Below are positions 34,071-47,188 of a stretch of DNA of 64,000 nt, one piece after another. Position numbers and translations under genes: made by a program. Under the pieces are notes generated by a model. It worked only from the letters and a program-made list of their open reading frames with translations, was not told the DNA's origin and searched no databases. The stretch is taken from contig NZ_SDHX01000001.1 in the NCBI RefSeq assembly GCF_004118375.1, positions 3,041,693 to 3,105,692 on the forward strand, in the 5' to 3' direction. The first letter of the stretch is position 1; each line of letters opens with the position of its first letter. This DNA comes from Oleiharenicola lentus (GTDB lineage Bacteria > Verrucomicrobiota > Verrucomicrobiia > Opitutales > Opitutaceae).

Positions 34071-36131
34071 TCAGTCCGGCAGCTTGGCTGCACGCATCCG
34101 GGAGAGCATTTCCTGAGCCGCCGCGAAGTCCGGCTGAAGTTTCAAGGCCGACTCAAAAGCCTCCCGCGCTTCGCGCCAACGGCGCAATTCCAGCAGGGCG
34201 TTGCCGAGGTTGTAATAGGCATTCGCGTAGTCGGGTCGCAGCCGGATGGCTTCCCGGTAGCTCGTCACCGCCGCCTCAAATTCCCGGGACTCGGCCAACG
34301 CAATGGCCAGGTTGGCGTGTGCCTCGGCGGTGGCCGGCGCTTCCGCCACCACCTGCCGCAAAATGGTCACCGCATCGGTCAATCTCCCCTGGCGGGTGAA
34401 GGTCACTCCGAGCTGCAGGCGGGCCTCAAGCAACGCGGGAGCAAGCTCCGCGGCTCGCGAGAAAGCCGTCGCTGCCTCGGCGAAACGCTCGCGCTGCAGC
34501 AGGATCAAGCCGAATCCGAGATGCACTTCGGGCAAGTTGGAGCGCAAGGCCAAGGCCGCCTGGAGGTGCGCGGAGGCCTCGATGACCTGCCCTTCCTTGG
34601 CCAACAGCACACCCAGCAGCGCCCGGGCCTGGGCAAAGTTCGGCAGGAGACGCACGGCTTCGGCGTAGGACTGGATCGCCTCCGCCGGGCGGCCGGCATC
34701 CTGCAGCGCGAGGCCAAGGTTGAAATGCACCTGCGCCACTTCCGGCTCCAGTCGCACGGCCTGTCCATAGTGCCGAATCGCCGCATCAAATTCGCCGCGG
34801 TGATAGTAGGCATGAGCCAGGTTGTTGTGGGCCTTGGCACTGGTCGGGCGTTTCTGGACATTGTCGCTCCATAGCCGGAACGGATCCTGATAATCCCGGT
34901 TGCGGTCCGCCGTTGCCAGGCCGGCGGCGATCGCCACCGCGAAACACAGCGCCAATCCCCTCCGCCCCACCCAGGCGGTCGTAGCCGCGACCAGCACGCC
35001 GATCAGGGCCGCCAAGGGCAGATACATCCGATGCTCCACGATGATCTGCGCCCCCGGCATCACCGTGGTCGGCGCGAGCAAGAGGAAGAATGCCCCCAAG
35101 CCGAGCGACTCCGGACGCCGTCGCCACCACAGCCAGGCCGTCAATCCGAGCAACAGCGCGATCATCAAAGAACAGCCGATCAGCACCGCCCGGCGTGGAT
35201 CGCCCACGATGCCGTATTCAAAAATCAGGGGATGCGGCCAGACGGTGAGACCGAGATAGCGCGTCAGCGCTTCGGGTTGCGTCAGCCAATATTGCAGAAA
35301 CGCTTCCCCACTCCACCGGTAGGTGCCACCCCGGTCCCCCCCGGTGCCCAGGACCAACCATGCCAACGGCACCCAGGTGGCCCCGAGTGCGAGGTAGTAA
35401 AACGGACGCCTCCGCAAGGCGGCCAATACACTGTCGCAATAAAAAACCCGGTCGGCCATCAGCACAAAAATGGGCGCCGTCACCGCCACCTCCTTGGTGC
35501 CCACCCCCAGCAGACAGGCAAACACCGAGATCGCACCCCACTTCCAACCGCCACCCGCCCCGGCCATCCGCACGAAGGCATAGACCGTGAGCAGGTAGAA
35601 AAAACCCATCAGCGACTCGGCGCGCTGAACCACGTAGGTCACCGCCTGGGTCTGCAGCGGGTGCAGCACCCACAGCAGCGCGATGGCGCAGGCCGCCGGG
35701 GTGGCGAAGACTTTTAGGTGATACGGCGGCACCACGCGGTCCGGGTGCTTGGGCTCGACCGGGGCCGACGCGAAGCCGCGACCGCCTGCCACGCGCGGCA
35801 ACACCCGGCGAGAGAGGCCGAACAGCAGCAATCCGGCCGCGATGTGGATGAGCAGATTCACGACATGGTAACTCCATGGCTGCACGCCACTGAGCGCGTA
35901 GTTCACCGCCAGCGACAGGTTCAACACCGGCCGCCCGCTCACGGTGTAGCCGAACTCCCGCGGTGGATTCAGCGGCCCCGAGAGCGGCCAGAGCTGGCGG
36001 ATACTCGGATTGTCCAGAATGGACGGGATGTCGTCGAAGATGAATGGCGCGCTGAACGAATTCCAGTAAGCCGCCACACCTGCCGCGGCGATGAGCCCGC
36101 CGGAAAGCAGAATCGTGCGACGGTTGCTCAT
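34071..36131 (-). CDS. TMTC-like membrane protein with C-terminal TPR repeats
   Basis: A 686-residue protein in two halves. Residues 1-400 hold about ten membrane segments and motifs of TMTC/O-mannosyltransferase-like proteins (FSAPFIFDDIPSILDNPSIR, GRPVLNLSLAVNYALSGVQP, WSYHVVNLLIHIAAGLLLFG, VLHPLQTQAVTYVVQRAES). The conserved acidic FDD in the first loop fits a GT-C glycosyltransferase catalytic Asp. Residues 420-686 form about eight TPR repeats (AHNNLAHAYYHRGEFDAAIR and similar). It probably transfers a sugar from a lipid carrier to a protein or glycan in the periplasm; donor and acceptor are unknown. The ATG at 36131 (MSNRRTILL) fits a signal-anchor start. Confidence 0.78.
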   Translation of the reverse strand: MSNRRTILLSGGLIAAAGVAAYWNSFSAPFIFDDIPSILDNPSIRQLWPLSGPLNPPREFGYTVSGRPVLNLSLAVNYALSGVQPWSYHVVNLLIHIAAGLLLFGLSRRVLPRVAGGRGFASAPVEPKHPDRVVPPYHLKVFATPAACAIALLWVLHPLQTQAVTYVVQRAESLMGFFYLLTVYAFVRMAGAGGGWKWGAISVFACLLGVGTKEVAVTAPIFVLMADRVFYCDSVLAALRRRPFYYLALGATWVPLAWLVLGTGGDRGGTYRWSGEAFLQYWLTQPEALTRYLGLTVWPHPLIFEYGIVGDPRRAVLIGCSLMIALLLGLTAWLWWRRRPESLGLGAFFLLLAPTTVMPGAQIIVEHRMYLPLAALIGVLVAATTAWVGRRGLALCFAVAIAAGLATADRNRDYQDPFRLWSDNVQKRPTSAKAHNNLAHAYYHRGEFDAAIRHYGQAVRLEPEVAQVHFNLGLALQDAGRPAEAIQSYAEAVRLLPNFAQARALLGVLLAKEGQVIEASAHLQAALALRSNLPEVHLGFGLILLQRERFAEAATAFSRAAELAPALLEARLQLGVTFTRQGRLTDAVTILRQVVAEAPATAEAHANLAIALAESREFEAAVTSYREAIRLRPDYANAYYNLGNALLELRRWREAREAFESALKLQPDFAAAQEMLSRMRAAKLPD

Positions 36132-36234
36132 GTCGGCTTTCAATCTGAGGGACGTGGCCCACCAGAGCGACAATTGTCTGTGTCAGTAAGTGTCCAAAGT
36201 GCAGCCGCGCTCCGCCCGGGCTGGGAGCGTCGCC

Positions 36235-38469
<2,235 letters not shown>

Positions 38470-38644
38470 TCAGGTTTCCGTCTCGGCTCTCCCGGGGCAA
38501 CACCGATTCCACCCGGGCGGTTCAATCGAGCGCAGACAGCCGCCAATCAACGGAGGCCGTCCGCAAAATGAGCTGATGGCCGGAGGGCCCGGGGCTTTTC
38601 CGTGCTTGCCTGCTTCCCGCGGATTGTTGTCTCTGCAAAGACTC

Positions 38645-39496
38645 ATGCGATTCCACAAGTATCACGCCCTCGGCAACGACTACATCGTGATGGATCCGGC
38701 CGATTTTCCCGGCTGGTCCGCCCCGACGACAGAACAGACCCGTGTTATCTGTCATCGCAATTTCGGCGCCGGCTCCGACGGCATCCTTTGGGGTCCGTTG
38801 CCGACGCAGCGCGCCCAGTTCGGCCTGCGCATCTTCAATCCCGACGGCTCGGAAGCAGAAAAGTCCGGCAACGGGCTCCGCATCTTTTCCCGCTACCTCT
38901 ACGACCAGAAGAAGGTCACGACCGCGCCCTTCACCGTGGACACGCCCGGCGGCGTGGTGAACGTCGTCATCGCACCCGGCGGCCAGTTGCTCACGATCGA
39001 CATGGGGCACGTCAGCTTCGACAGCGCCAAAATACCCGTCGTCGGCGCTCCGCGCGAGGTCTTGCAGGAGAAAATCCAGATCCTCGACCGCGAGTTCATC
39101 TTCACCGCCGCAACGATTGGTAACCCGCACTGCGTGATCCCGCTGCCGACCGTCTCACCCGAGCTGGCGCACCGCTACGGCCCTCACCTCGAAACCCACG
39201 CCAACTTCCCGCGCAAGACCAACGTCCAGTTCCTGCAGGTGCTCGACCGAGCCAACATCCGGATCGAAATCTGGGAACGGGGCGCGGGCTATACACTCGC
39301 CTCCGGCAGCAGCTCCAGCGCGTCAGCGGCCGTGGCGCACAAGCTCGGCCTCGTGGACCGTAAAGTCACCGTGCACATGCCCGGCGGACAGATCGGCATC
39401 GAGATCGGCGACAACTTCTCCATCCGCATGACCGGTCCGGTCACCCGCGTGGCCGAGGGCACACTCCACCCTGAGCTGTTCACCACCAAGGTCTGA
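38645..39496 (+). CDS. dapF: Diaminopimelate epimerase homologue with both catalytic Cys replaced by Ser
   Basis: A 283-residue protein with the full DapF fold: MRFHKYHALGNDYIVMD at the start, GAGSDGILWG, IFNPDGSEAEKSGNGLRIFS, TIGNPHCVIP, and WERGAGYTLASGSSSSASAA. In DapF the two active-site cysteines stand in CGNGxRC and TxACGxG. Here they read SGNGLRI (Ser74, and Ile80 at the second Cys) and LASGSSS (Ser220). The DNA (TCC at 38864 and at 39302) supports both changes. The protein may therefore be a serine-based or altered-specificity isomerase, or not an active epimerase. The ATG at 38645 matches the family N-terminus; the upstream extension overlaps ligA. Gene symbol by homology only. Confidence 0.82.
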   Translation: MRFHKYHALGNDYIVMDPADFPGWSAPTTEQTRVICHRNFGAGSDGILWGPLPTQRAQFGLRIFNPDGSEAEKSGNGLRIFSRYLYDQKKVTTAPFTVDTPGGVVNVVIAPGGQLLTIDMGHVSFDSAKIPVVGAPREVLQEKIQILDREFIFTAATIGNPHCVIPLPTVSPELAHRYGPHLETHANFPRKTNVQFLQVLDRANIRIEIWERGAGYTLASGSSSSASAAVAHKLGLVDRKVTVHMPGGQIGIEIGDNFSIRMTGPVTRVAEGTLHPELFTTKV

Positions 39497-39642
39497 GCGC
39501 TGACCAAGTAGTCCGGATTGTTCCGTGAGCAGGCAGCTGGCGGGCAATTTCCGCCAGGCATGCCACCTATGAAAAGACGGAAGCGAGCCCGCGCCCCGGC
39601 CCAACGCCTCTGCTGCCGACGAGCAATTAGCTGATCAGAAGA

Positions 39643-39670
39643 AGCCAGCCGGTGATTAAACGGGCTGGCT
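39643..39670 (-). terminator. Weak hairpin between the convergent dapF-like and glgC genes
   Basis: AGCCAGCC (39643-39650) pairs with GGCTGGCT (39663-39670). On the minus strand the stem is followed by TTCTTCT, a poor T-run. A second hairpin (CTGGCGG 39537-39543 with CCGCCAG 39551-39557) lies on the dapF side. Confidence 0.4.
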
Positions 39671-39676
39671 ATGGGT

Positions 39677-40960
39677 TCAGAGTGTGAATCCTGACGGGAT
39701 GACAGCTCCCTTGCAGACGCAGAGGATGCCGTCGCGGATGACCACGCCGTGCGGGTAGTCCCCGTCGGCCTTGCCTTCCGGGGAAAGCGAAACGTTGTCA
39801 CCGATGCGCGCATTCTTGTCGATGATCGCGCGCTGAATGCGGCAGTTGCGACCGACCCCGATGGGCGGCCGGCCGTTGTCGCGATCCGTCTGCACCTCGG
39901 CCTTCGTTTGATAGTAGTCGGCGCCCATCATGACCACATCCTCGAGATGGGAATTCTCGCCCAGAATGGAGCGGATGCCGATGACGCTGTGCTTGAGCGT
40001 GGAGTCGGTCACCAGACAGCCATCGCCAATGACGACGTGGTCGATGTTGCAACGGTTGACCTTGGACGCAGGCAGGTAGCGCGCGTGAGTGAAGATCGGG
40101 GCGCTGCGGTCGAAGAAGTTGAAGGGCGGCAGCGGCTGCGCGAGCGCGAGGTTCGCCTCGAAGAAGGCGCGCACGGTGCCGATATCCTCCCAGTAGCCCT
40201 CGAAGATATGGCTGAAGAGCTTGGCCTTGCCGAGCAGCGCCGGGATGACCTCCTTGCCGAAATCCTTCATGTCATTGGCGAGGGCCTGCTGCAGGACCTT
40301 GCGGCTGAACACGTAGATGCCCATCGAGGCGAGGCAGCGCTTTTCGGAGCAAGGCTCCAGCTTCGCCTCGAGCGCGGGGCTGATCGTAAGACCGTTGATG
40401 ATCGCGGGGTCCTTGGGTTTCTCGACGAACTCGGAGATCGAGAGATCATCCTTCACGCGCATGAGGCCCAGGCCCTCGACCTTGGAGACAGGGAATGGAA
40501 TCGCCGCGATCGTGACATCGGCGCCGGTAGCCACGTGCTGGTCGATGATCTTCCGGAAATCCATCCGGTAAAGCTGGTCGCCTGAGAGGATCAGGATGAA
40601 ATCGTGCTGGTGGCCGTTGAAATGCTCGAGGTTGCGGCGCACGGCGTCGGCCGTGCCCTCATACCAAGAGGTGCTGAGGTTGGTCTGCTCAGCCGAGAGC
40701 AGATCGATGAACCCGGCGCCGAAGGGATCGAAGTGAAAACTTTTGTTGATGTGCCGGTGCAGCGACGCAGTGAGAAACTGGGTGAGCAGGAAGATCCGGT
40801 TGTAACCCGAGTTGATGCAGTTGCTGATCGGGATGTCCACCAGGCGGTATTTGCCGGCAAGAGGAACGGCAGGTTTGCAGCGCTCCTTGGTAAGGGGATA
40901 AAGGCGGGTGCCGCGACCGCCACCCATGATGACCGACAAAACACGTTTTGAGTCTGACAT
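39677..40960 (-). CDS. glgC: Glucose-1-phosphate adenylyltransferase
   Basis: A 427-residue enzyme making ADP-glucose, the committed step of glycogen synthesis. The nucleotide loop is VIMGGGRGTRLYPLTKERCK, followed by KPAVPLAGKYRLVDIPISNC. STSWYEGTADAVRRNLEHF and ILILSGDQLYRMDFRKII are the catalytic and metal-binding region. Residues 300-427 form the left-handed beta-helix regulatory domain with hexapeptide-type repeats (VVIGDGCLVTDSTLKHSVIG). It is the cyanobacterial/plant-like length. No other glg gene is adjacent. Divergent from glmS. Confidence 0.95.
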   Translation of the reverse strand: MSDSKRVLSVIMGGGRGTRLYPLTKERCKPAVPLAGKYRLVDIPISNCINSGYNRIFLLTQFLTASLHRHINKSFHFDPFGAGFIDLLSAEQTNLSTSWYEGTADAVRRNLEHFNGHQHDFILILSGDQLYRMDFRKIIDQHVATGADVTIAAIPFPVSKVEGLGLMRVKDDLSISEFVEKPKDPAIINGLTISPALEAKLEPCSEKRCLASMGIYVFSRKVLQQALANDMKDFGKEVIPALLGKAKLFSHIFEGYWEDIGTVRAFFEANLALAQPLPPFNFFDRSAPIFTHARYLPASKVNRCNIDHVVIGDGCLVTDSTLKHSVIGIRSILGENSHLEDVVMMGADYYQTKAEVQTDRDNGRPPIGVGRNCRIQRAIIDKNARIGDNVSLSPEGKADGDYPHGVVIRDGILCVCKGAVIPSGFTL

Positions 40961-41055
40961 AAATAGGGGTGTTCTAATTCCTTGCGGTATGATTTGTATG
41001 AGACCAAAAATCGCCAGCCAAAACCAATCGCTCCACCAAAACTAATCCCAATACC

Positions 41056-42906
<1,851 letters not shown>

Positions 42907-42909
42907 CGC

Positions 42910-44346
42910 ATGCAAGTCACTCCCACCCGCGACACTTTCCTGGAACTCAGCCGGCAGGGCAACGTCATCCCGGTCTGCGCGGATCTCCTCGCCGACCTTG
43001 AGACGCCCGTCTCGGCCTATGCCAAACTACGTGGCGCAGGCCCGGCCTTCCTGCTGGAATCGGTCGAAGGGGGCGAAAATGTCTCCCGCTACAGTTTTAT
43101 CGGCTGCAACCCGCGAAAAATCCTCTCCGCCCGAGCCGGGGAGGGTGATCCGCTGAAGCTGCTCGAGGCTGAACTCGCCGGCTACAAGCCTGTCGCCGTG
43201 CCCGGCCTCCCGCCCTTCACCGGGGGTGCCGTGGGTTATCTGGGCTATGAGTTCATTCACGGCGTCGAGAAAACCGTCCCCTTGGCCGCAAAGGATGAAC
43301 TGGGCGTGCCCGCGATGTGGTTCATGCTGTGCGACTCGGTCCTGGCCTTCGACCGTGCGCATCAGACGATGCGGCTGATCGTCAATGCCCATGTCCGCGG
43401 CGATGCCGGGGCCGCGTACGATGCCGCCTGTGCCGAGCTGGAACGCATGCGCGCGGCCCTCGCCCGCCCCACTCCGCTCGCTCCGGCCATTTTGGGCACC
43501 ACCGGCCCGGTGCAGGTGCCCGCCGGCAACTTCTCGAAGGACGCCTTCGAGAAAATGGTCGATGACTCCAAGGAGTTCATCCGCTCCGGCGACATCTTCC
43601 AGATCGTGCTCTCGCAGCGCTTTAGCCGGGAGTTCAACCGGACCCCGCTCGACCTCTACCGCGCCCTGCGCACGGTCAACCCGTCGCCCTACATGTTCAT
43701 TCTGGAGACGGAAGGCTTCGCGCTCGTCGGTGCTTCGCCCGAAGTTCATGTGCGCCTGACCGGCCGGAAGGTCGAGATCCGCCCCATCGCCGGCACCCGC
43801 CCGCGCGGCAAGACGCAGGCCGAGGATGTCGCTCTTGAGCAGGAATTACTGGCCGACGAAAAGGAAAAGGCCGAGCACCTCATGCTCGTGGATCTCGCCC
43901 GCAACGACATCGGCCGGGTCAGCACCTACGGCACAGTGAAGGTGCCCGAATTCATGATCATCGAGCGCTACTCCCATGTGATGCACATTGTGTCACAGGT
44001 GGAGGGACAACTTGCGCCAGAACGCACCGCTTTTGACCTGATGCGCGCTACTTTTCCGGCCGGCACGGTCAGCGGTGCTCCAAAAATTCGCGCGATGCAG
44101 CTGATTGCCGAAAAAGAAGGCACGCAAAGGGGCAGCTATGCCGGCGCGCTCGGTTATTTCAGCTACGACGGCAACCTAGACTCCTGCATAACTCTTCGCA
44201 CGGCATTGGTTAAGGACGGGCTGGTGCATATTCAGGCAGGTGCTGGTGTGGTCGCCGATTCAGTGCCCTCCGCCGAATACCAAGAGACCATCAACAAGGC
44301 CTCAGCGCTCTTCAAAGCCATCGCTTTGGCGGACCAGATGTCATAA
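42910..44346 (+). CDS. trpE: Anthranilate synthase component I TrpE
   Basis: A 478-residue enzyme converting chorismate to anthranilate for tryptophan synthesis. It has the N-terminal TrpE domain (LLESVEGGENVSRYSFIGCN, the LLES-type tryptophan feedback site) and the chorismate-binding domain. The catalytic blocks are IRSGDIFQIVLSQRFSREF, PIAGTRPRGKTQAEDVALEQ, LVDLARNDIGRVSTYGTVKV and RATFPAGTVSGAPKIRAMQL. The LLES block and MLVDLARNDIGR favour TrpE over PabB. The glutaminase partner TrpG is not in the window. Spaced 3 bases after glmS, an unusual operon partner. Confidence 0.93.
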   Translation: MQVTPTRDTFLELSRQGNVIPVCADLLADLETPVSAYAKLRGAGPAFLLESVEGGENVSRYSFIGCNPRKILSARAGEGDPLKLLEAELAGYKPVAVPGLPPFTGGAVGYLGYEFIHGVEKTVPLAAKDELGVPAMWFMLCDSVLAFDRAHQTMRLIVNAHVRGDAGAAYDAACAELERMRAALARPTPLAPAILGTTGPVQVPAGNFSKDAFEKMVDDSKEFIRSGDIFQIVLSQRFSREFNRTPLDLYRALRTVNPSPYMFILETEGFALVGASPEVHVRLTGRKVEIRPIAGTRPRGKTQAEDVALEQELLADEKEKAEHLMLVDLARNDIGRVSTYGTVKVPEFMIIERYSHVMHIVSQVEGQLAPERTAFDLMRATFPAGTVSGAPKIRAMQLIAEKEGTQRGSYAGALGYFSYDGNLDSCITLRTALVKDGLVHIQAGAGVVADSVPSAEYQETINKASALFKAIALADQMS

Positions 44347-44472
44347 TTAGGCATCTGTTGGGCACATTTTTGCGTAACATAGGTCGTTAGAGAACGTCTG
44401 GGAATGCGATGCCTGTTTCAGGCATCCTATCTGCAAGGTATTCGGGCAAACCACCAAACTGGGACACGCAAA

Positions 44473-45564
44473 ATGCCACATCGTAAAAACACCCGCCACA
44501 GCAAACCGGAAGCTGCCACGAACGAGCGAGTCAACTCTGCCAGCCTCACGATTCCCTCCCCTGATATGGGACTGACGCTGCGCCCGGAGATCACGCCCGC
44601 AGCCCCTGCTCCGGTTTCCGAATTTGACCAGGCCTCTCCGGTGGACCGCCGTGACGAACGCTCGAATCTTCAGCTTTATCTCAATGAAATCCGCCAGACT
44701 CCCCTGCTGACCGTGGAGGAGGAGATCAAGCTCGCCGCTCGCATCAAGCGGGGCGACAAGGCGGCCCGCGACCACATGATCAAGGCCAACCTGCGCCTCG
44801 TCGTGAAGATCGCCTACGATTACAATCAGATGGGCCTCCCGCTCATGGACCTGATCAGCGAGGGCAACCTCGGCCTCATCAAGGCCGTCGAGCGCTTCGA
44901 TCCCGCCAAGGGCGGTAAGCTCTCCACCTACGCCGCCTGGTGGATCAAGCAGTCCATGAAGCGCGCCTTGGCCAACCAGTCCAAGACCATCCGCCTTCCC
45001 GTCCACCTCGTGGACAAGATCTCCCGCATGCGGAAGATGATCGCCAAACTCACCGAAGAACTCGGTCGCGAGCCCGAAAACGAGGAGATCGCCGCCGAAT
45101 TGCAGATCCCGACCGCGAAGGTCGCGCTCCTGAAGACCGTGAGTGTCCGCCCGGCCTCGCTCGACGCCCCCGTCGGAGAGGATGACGGCTCCGCCACGCT
45201 CGGGGACCTCGTTGGTGACGATGCCGCCGTCAGTCCCTTCGAAGGTCTGGGCGAAAAGAGCCTCAAGGAAGACCTCAAGGCCATGGTCAACTCCCTCGAC
45301 CCGCGCGAAGCCAGCATCATCCGCCTGCGCTTCGGTCTCGATGGCGAGAAGGAGCTGACCCTCGAGGAAGTCGGCAAGAAATTCAAAGTCACCCGCGAAC
45401 GCATCCGCCAGCTCGAGTATCTCGCTCTCGCCAAGATCCGCCGGCAGATGCAGAAGCACGACAAGATTCGCACGACCGACGAGATCGAAGAGGAGCGCTT
45501 CGCCGAAGAGCGCGCCGCTGCGATTCGCGGTCTCGTGGCCAAGCAAACCGAAGAATTTGCCTGA
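44473..45564 (+). CDS. Primary-type RNA polymerase sigma factor (RpoD/RpoS group)
   Basis: A 363-residue sigma-70 factor without the large region 1.1. Region 1.2 is NLQLYLNEIRQTPLLTVEEE. Region 2 has ANLRLVVKIAYDYNQMGLPL, EGNLGLIKAVERFDPAKGGK and STYAAWWIKQSMKRALANQS, the -10 recognition and melting helices. Region 3 and region 4 follow, with LTLEEVGKKFKVTRERIRQL as the -35 helix-turn-helix. An acidic tail ends in EEERFAEERAAAIRGLVAKQ. It is shorter than housekeeping RpoD, so it could be a group-2 (RpoS-like) factor. ATG 44473 is chosen; an ATG at 44404 lies in a hairpin (GATGCCT...AGGCATC, 44408-44426) in the leader. Own terminator follows. Confidence 0.9.
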   Translation: MPHRKNTRHSKPEAATNERVNSASLTIPSPDMGLTLRPEITPAAPAPVSEFDQASPVDRRDERSNLQLYLNEIRQTPLLTVEEEIKLAARIKRGDKAARDHMIKANLRLVVKIAYDYNQMGLPLMDLISEGNLGLIKAVERFDPAKGGKLSTYAAWWIKQSMKRALANQSKTIRLPVHLVDKISRMRKMIAKLTEELGREPENEEIAAELQIPTAKVALLKTVSVRPASLDAPVGEDDGSATLGDLVGDDAAVSPFEGLGEKSLKEDLKAMVNSLDPREASIIRLRFGLDGEKELTLEEVGKKFKVTRERIRQLEYLALAKIRRQMQKHDKIRTTDEIEEERFAEERAAAIRGLVAKQTEEFA

Positions 45565-45583
45565 TCTCCACCTTTCCCAAAGC

Positions 45584-45616
45584 AAAGGGCGCAACCTTTC
45601 GGTTGCGCCCTTTTTA
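45584..45616 (+). terminator. Rho-independent terminator after the sigma factor gene
   Basis: A 13-bp stem (AAAGGGCGCAACC at 45584-45596 with GGTTGCGCCCTTT at 45601-45613) closes a TTTC loop and continues into T-rich sequence. It begins 19 bases after the stop and lies between convergent genes. Confidence 0.9.
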
Positions 45617-45633
45617 TTGGGTTAGGGGAAAGT

Positions 45634-46833
45634 TCACTTCTTCAACGGCTTCAACCGCAGAAAGGCCACGTCGTGGGAAGCGAGATGCTTCTTGAAGACC
45701 TTGGCCGTGGTGCCGACGTCCTGTTTGTCCCAGATATCCCTAACTGTGCACTCGCCGCCGATGAACCACCAGCCGTGTCCGAAATCGATTTCCAGGTCGG
45801 CGGCTTCGTCACCGGAATTGAGCAGAGCCACCGCCCATTCGCCGCCCGCGAGTTCGCGCACCCAGATTTCCCGGCCCTTCTCGGCCCGGAACCGCCAACC
45901 CTGTTTGCCCAGCGAATCCTGATTAACCGCCAGGGCTTCGCGGTCGATGAGCAGGGCGTTGATCTCGGGCGTCATCTTGCGCACATCGTTGCCGGCCATC
46001 AGCGGCGCGGCGAGGATGCACCAAAGGCTGAAGTGCGCGCGTGACTCGGCAAAGCTCAGTCCCTCGTTGCCGGCCTCCAGCATGTCGGGGTCGTTCCAGT
46101 GATCCGGACCGGCAAAGGCACCGATGCCATTGTTCTGCCCGTCGGCCGGCTGCACCAGCGAGTGCTGGAGATCGAGAATCACCTTCCAGCCGCGCTCCCA
46201 GCGCTGCGTGCAGTCGTAGCAATCGGTGATATCGCCCGTGGTGCGCCAGAGGTGCCCCACGTCCTTGGCCCATTCCCAAGGCTTCGAATTACCCCACTCG
46301 CAGATGCTGAAAACAATGGGCCGGCCGGCCGCGTAAATCGCATCGCGCATGCGGGTGTAGGCATCCTTGGCATTGGCGTCGCCCGACTGGCACCAATCGT
46401 ATTTCAGGTAATCCACGCCCCATTCCGCGAACTTCTTGGCGTCCTGAAATTCGTGTCCCCAACTGCCCGGATAACCGGCGCAGGTCTTTTTGCCCGCACA
46501 CCCGTAGATGCCGAACTTGAAACCCCGCGCATGGAGATAGTCACCGAGCGCCTTCATTCCGCTCGGGAACTTCACGGGGTGGGCCTGGAGGTTGCCATCC
46601 TTGTCGCGCTCCATCGCCGACCATGTGTCATCAAGCACGATATAAACATATCCCGCATCGCGCATGCCATTTTTGATCATGGCGTCGGCGGTCTCCTTGA
46701 TCATGAACTCGTCGATGTTGCTCGCGAACGTGTTCCAAGTATTGAAACCCATCGGCGGAGTCTTCACGAGCCCCTCAAACTTCTGGGCAAAGGCCGACGT
46801 GACGAGGCAGAGGGCAACGAGCAGGTTTCTCAT
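45634..46833 (-). CDS. Secreted alpha-galactosidase, glycoside hydrolase family 27
   Basis: A 399-residue exported hydrolase cleaving terminal alpha-galactose (or alpha-N-acetylgalactosamine). Signal peptide MRNLLVALCLVTSAFAQ. The (beta/alpha)8 domain starts with LVKTPPMGFNTWNTFASNID, the GH27 signature. The likely nucleophile is Asp146 in GVDYLKYDWC and the acid/base Asp201 in WRTTGDITDC. DDTW (Asp68-Asp69) and NDPDML are substrate-binding. A C-terminal beta domain follows from residue 300. Length is normal. No transporter or other glycosidase is adjacent, so it is a stand-alone scavenging enzyme. Confidence 0.93.
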   Translation of the reverse strand: MRNLLVALCLVTSAFAQKFEGLVKTPPMGFNTWNTFASNIDEFMIKETADAMIKNGMRDAGYVYIVLDDTWSAMERDKDGNLQAHPVKFPSGMKALGDYLHARGFKFGIYGCAGKKTCAGYPGSWGHEFQDAKKFAEWGVDYLKYDWCQSGDANAKDAYTRMRDAIYAAGRPIVFSICEWGNSKPWEWAKDVGHLWRTTGDITDCYDCTQRWERGWKVILDLQHSLVQPADGQNNGIGAFAGPDHWNDPDMLEAGNEGLSFAESRAHFSLWCILAAPLMAGNDVRKMTPEINALLIDREALAVNQDSLGKQGWRFRAEKGREIWVRELAGGEWAVALLNSGDEAADLEIDFGHGWWFIGGECTVRDIWDKQDVGTTAKVFKKHLASHDVAFLRLKPLKK

Positions 46834-47188
46834 GATGATCCGGGGTTAGGGGTGATCCGCCAGTAGGTCACCGTGCTCGCGGCCTGAACTCAAGCCAAGG
46901 CGCCGTCGCCAGGGTAAGATCGGTTATCCGGTTCTTAAGCTATTTTCCGCCGGCTGATGCTTGATTGGGCGGCCCTGACTTCATTCGCCATCGGCTGGAT
47001 TCTTCGCTGCGCTCAGAATGCGCGCTACGCAGGAGATGTCCCTGACCTGTTATTCTGAGCGCAGCGTAGAATCCAGCGGGAAGGTCCGGCCGCCCCAGAG
47101 GTCCGCGCAAAGCCTATCCGCGTGTCGGCCAAAAAAAGGCGTCCCGCTTGCGCGGGACGCCTTGGAAGTCTTCCAATGGCTCGGAGGC
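46834..47188. other. 355-base gap with inverted-repeat element (copy 3) and rpsA terminator
   Basis: No gene seen. It contains the dispersed element with arms CTGGATTCTTCGCTGCGCTC (46996 onward, 25 bases to 47020) and its complement at 47053-47077, 24 of 25 positions matched, separated by 32 bases. The rpsA terminator is at 47131-47163. The part next to 46834 presumably holds the galactosidase promoter. Confidence 0.6.
47131..47163 (-). terminator. Rho-independent terminator of rpsA
   Basis: Read on the minus strand, AAGGCGTCCCGC (47163-47152), a GCAA loop and GCGGGACGCCTT (47147-47136) form a perfect 12-bp stem running into a seven-T tract. It starts 26 bases after the rpsA stop codon. Confidence 0.92.

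Noticed and set aside
40961-41055. glmS ribozyme or riboswitch upstream of glmS
   Set aside because: The gap is only 95 bases, shows no recognisable ribozyme core, and also has to hold the glgC promoter.
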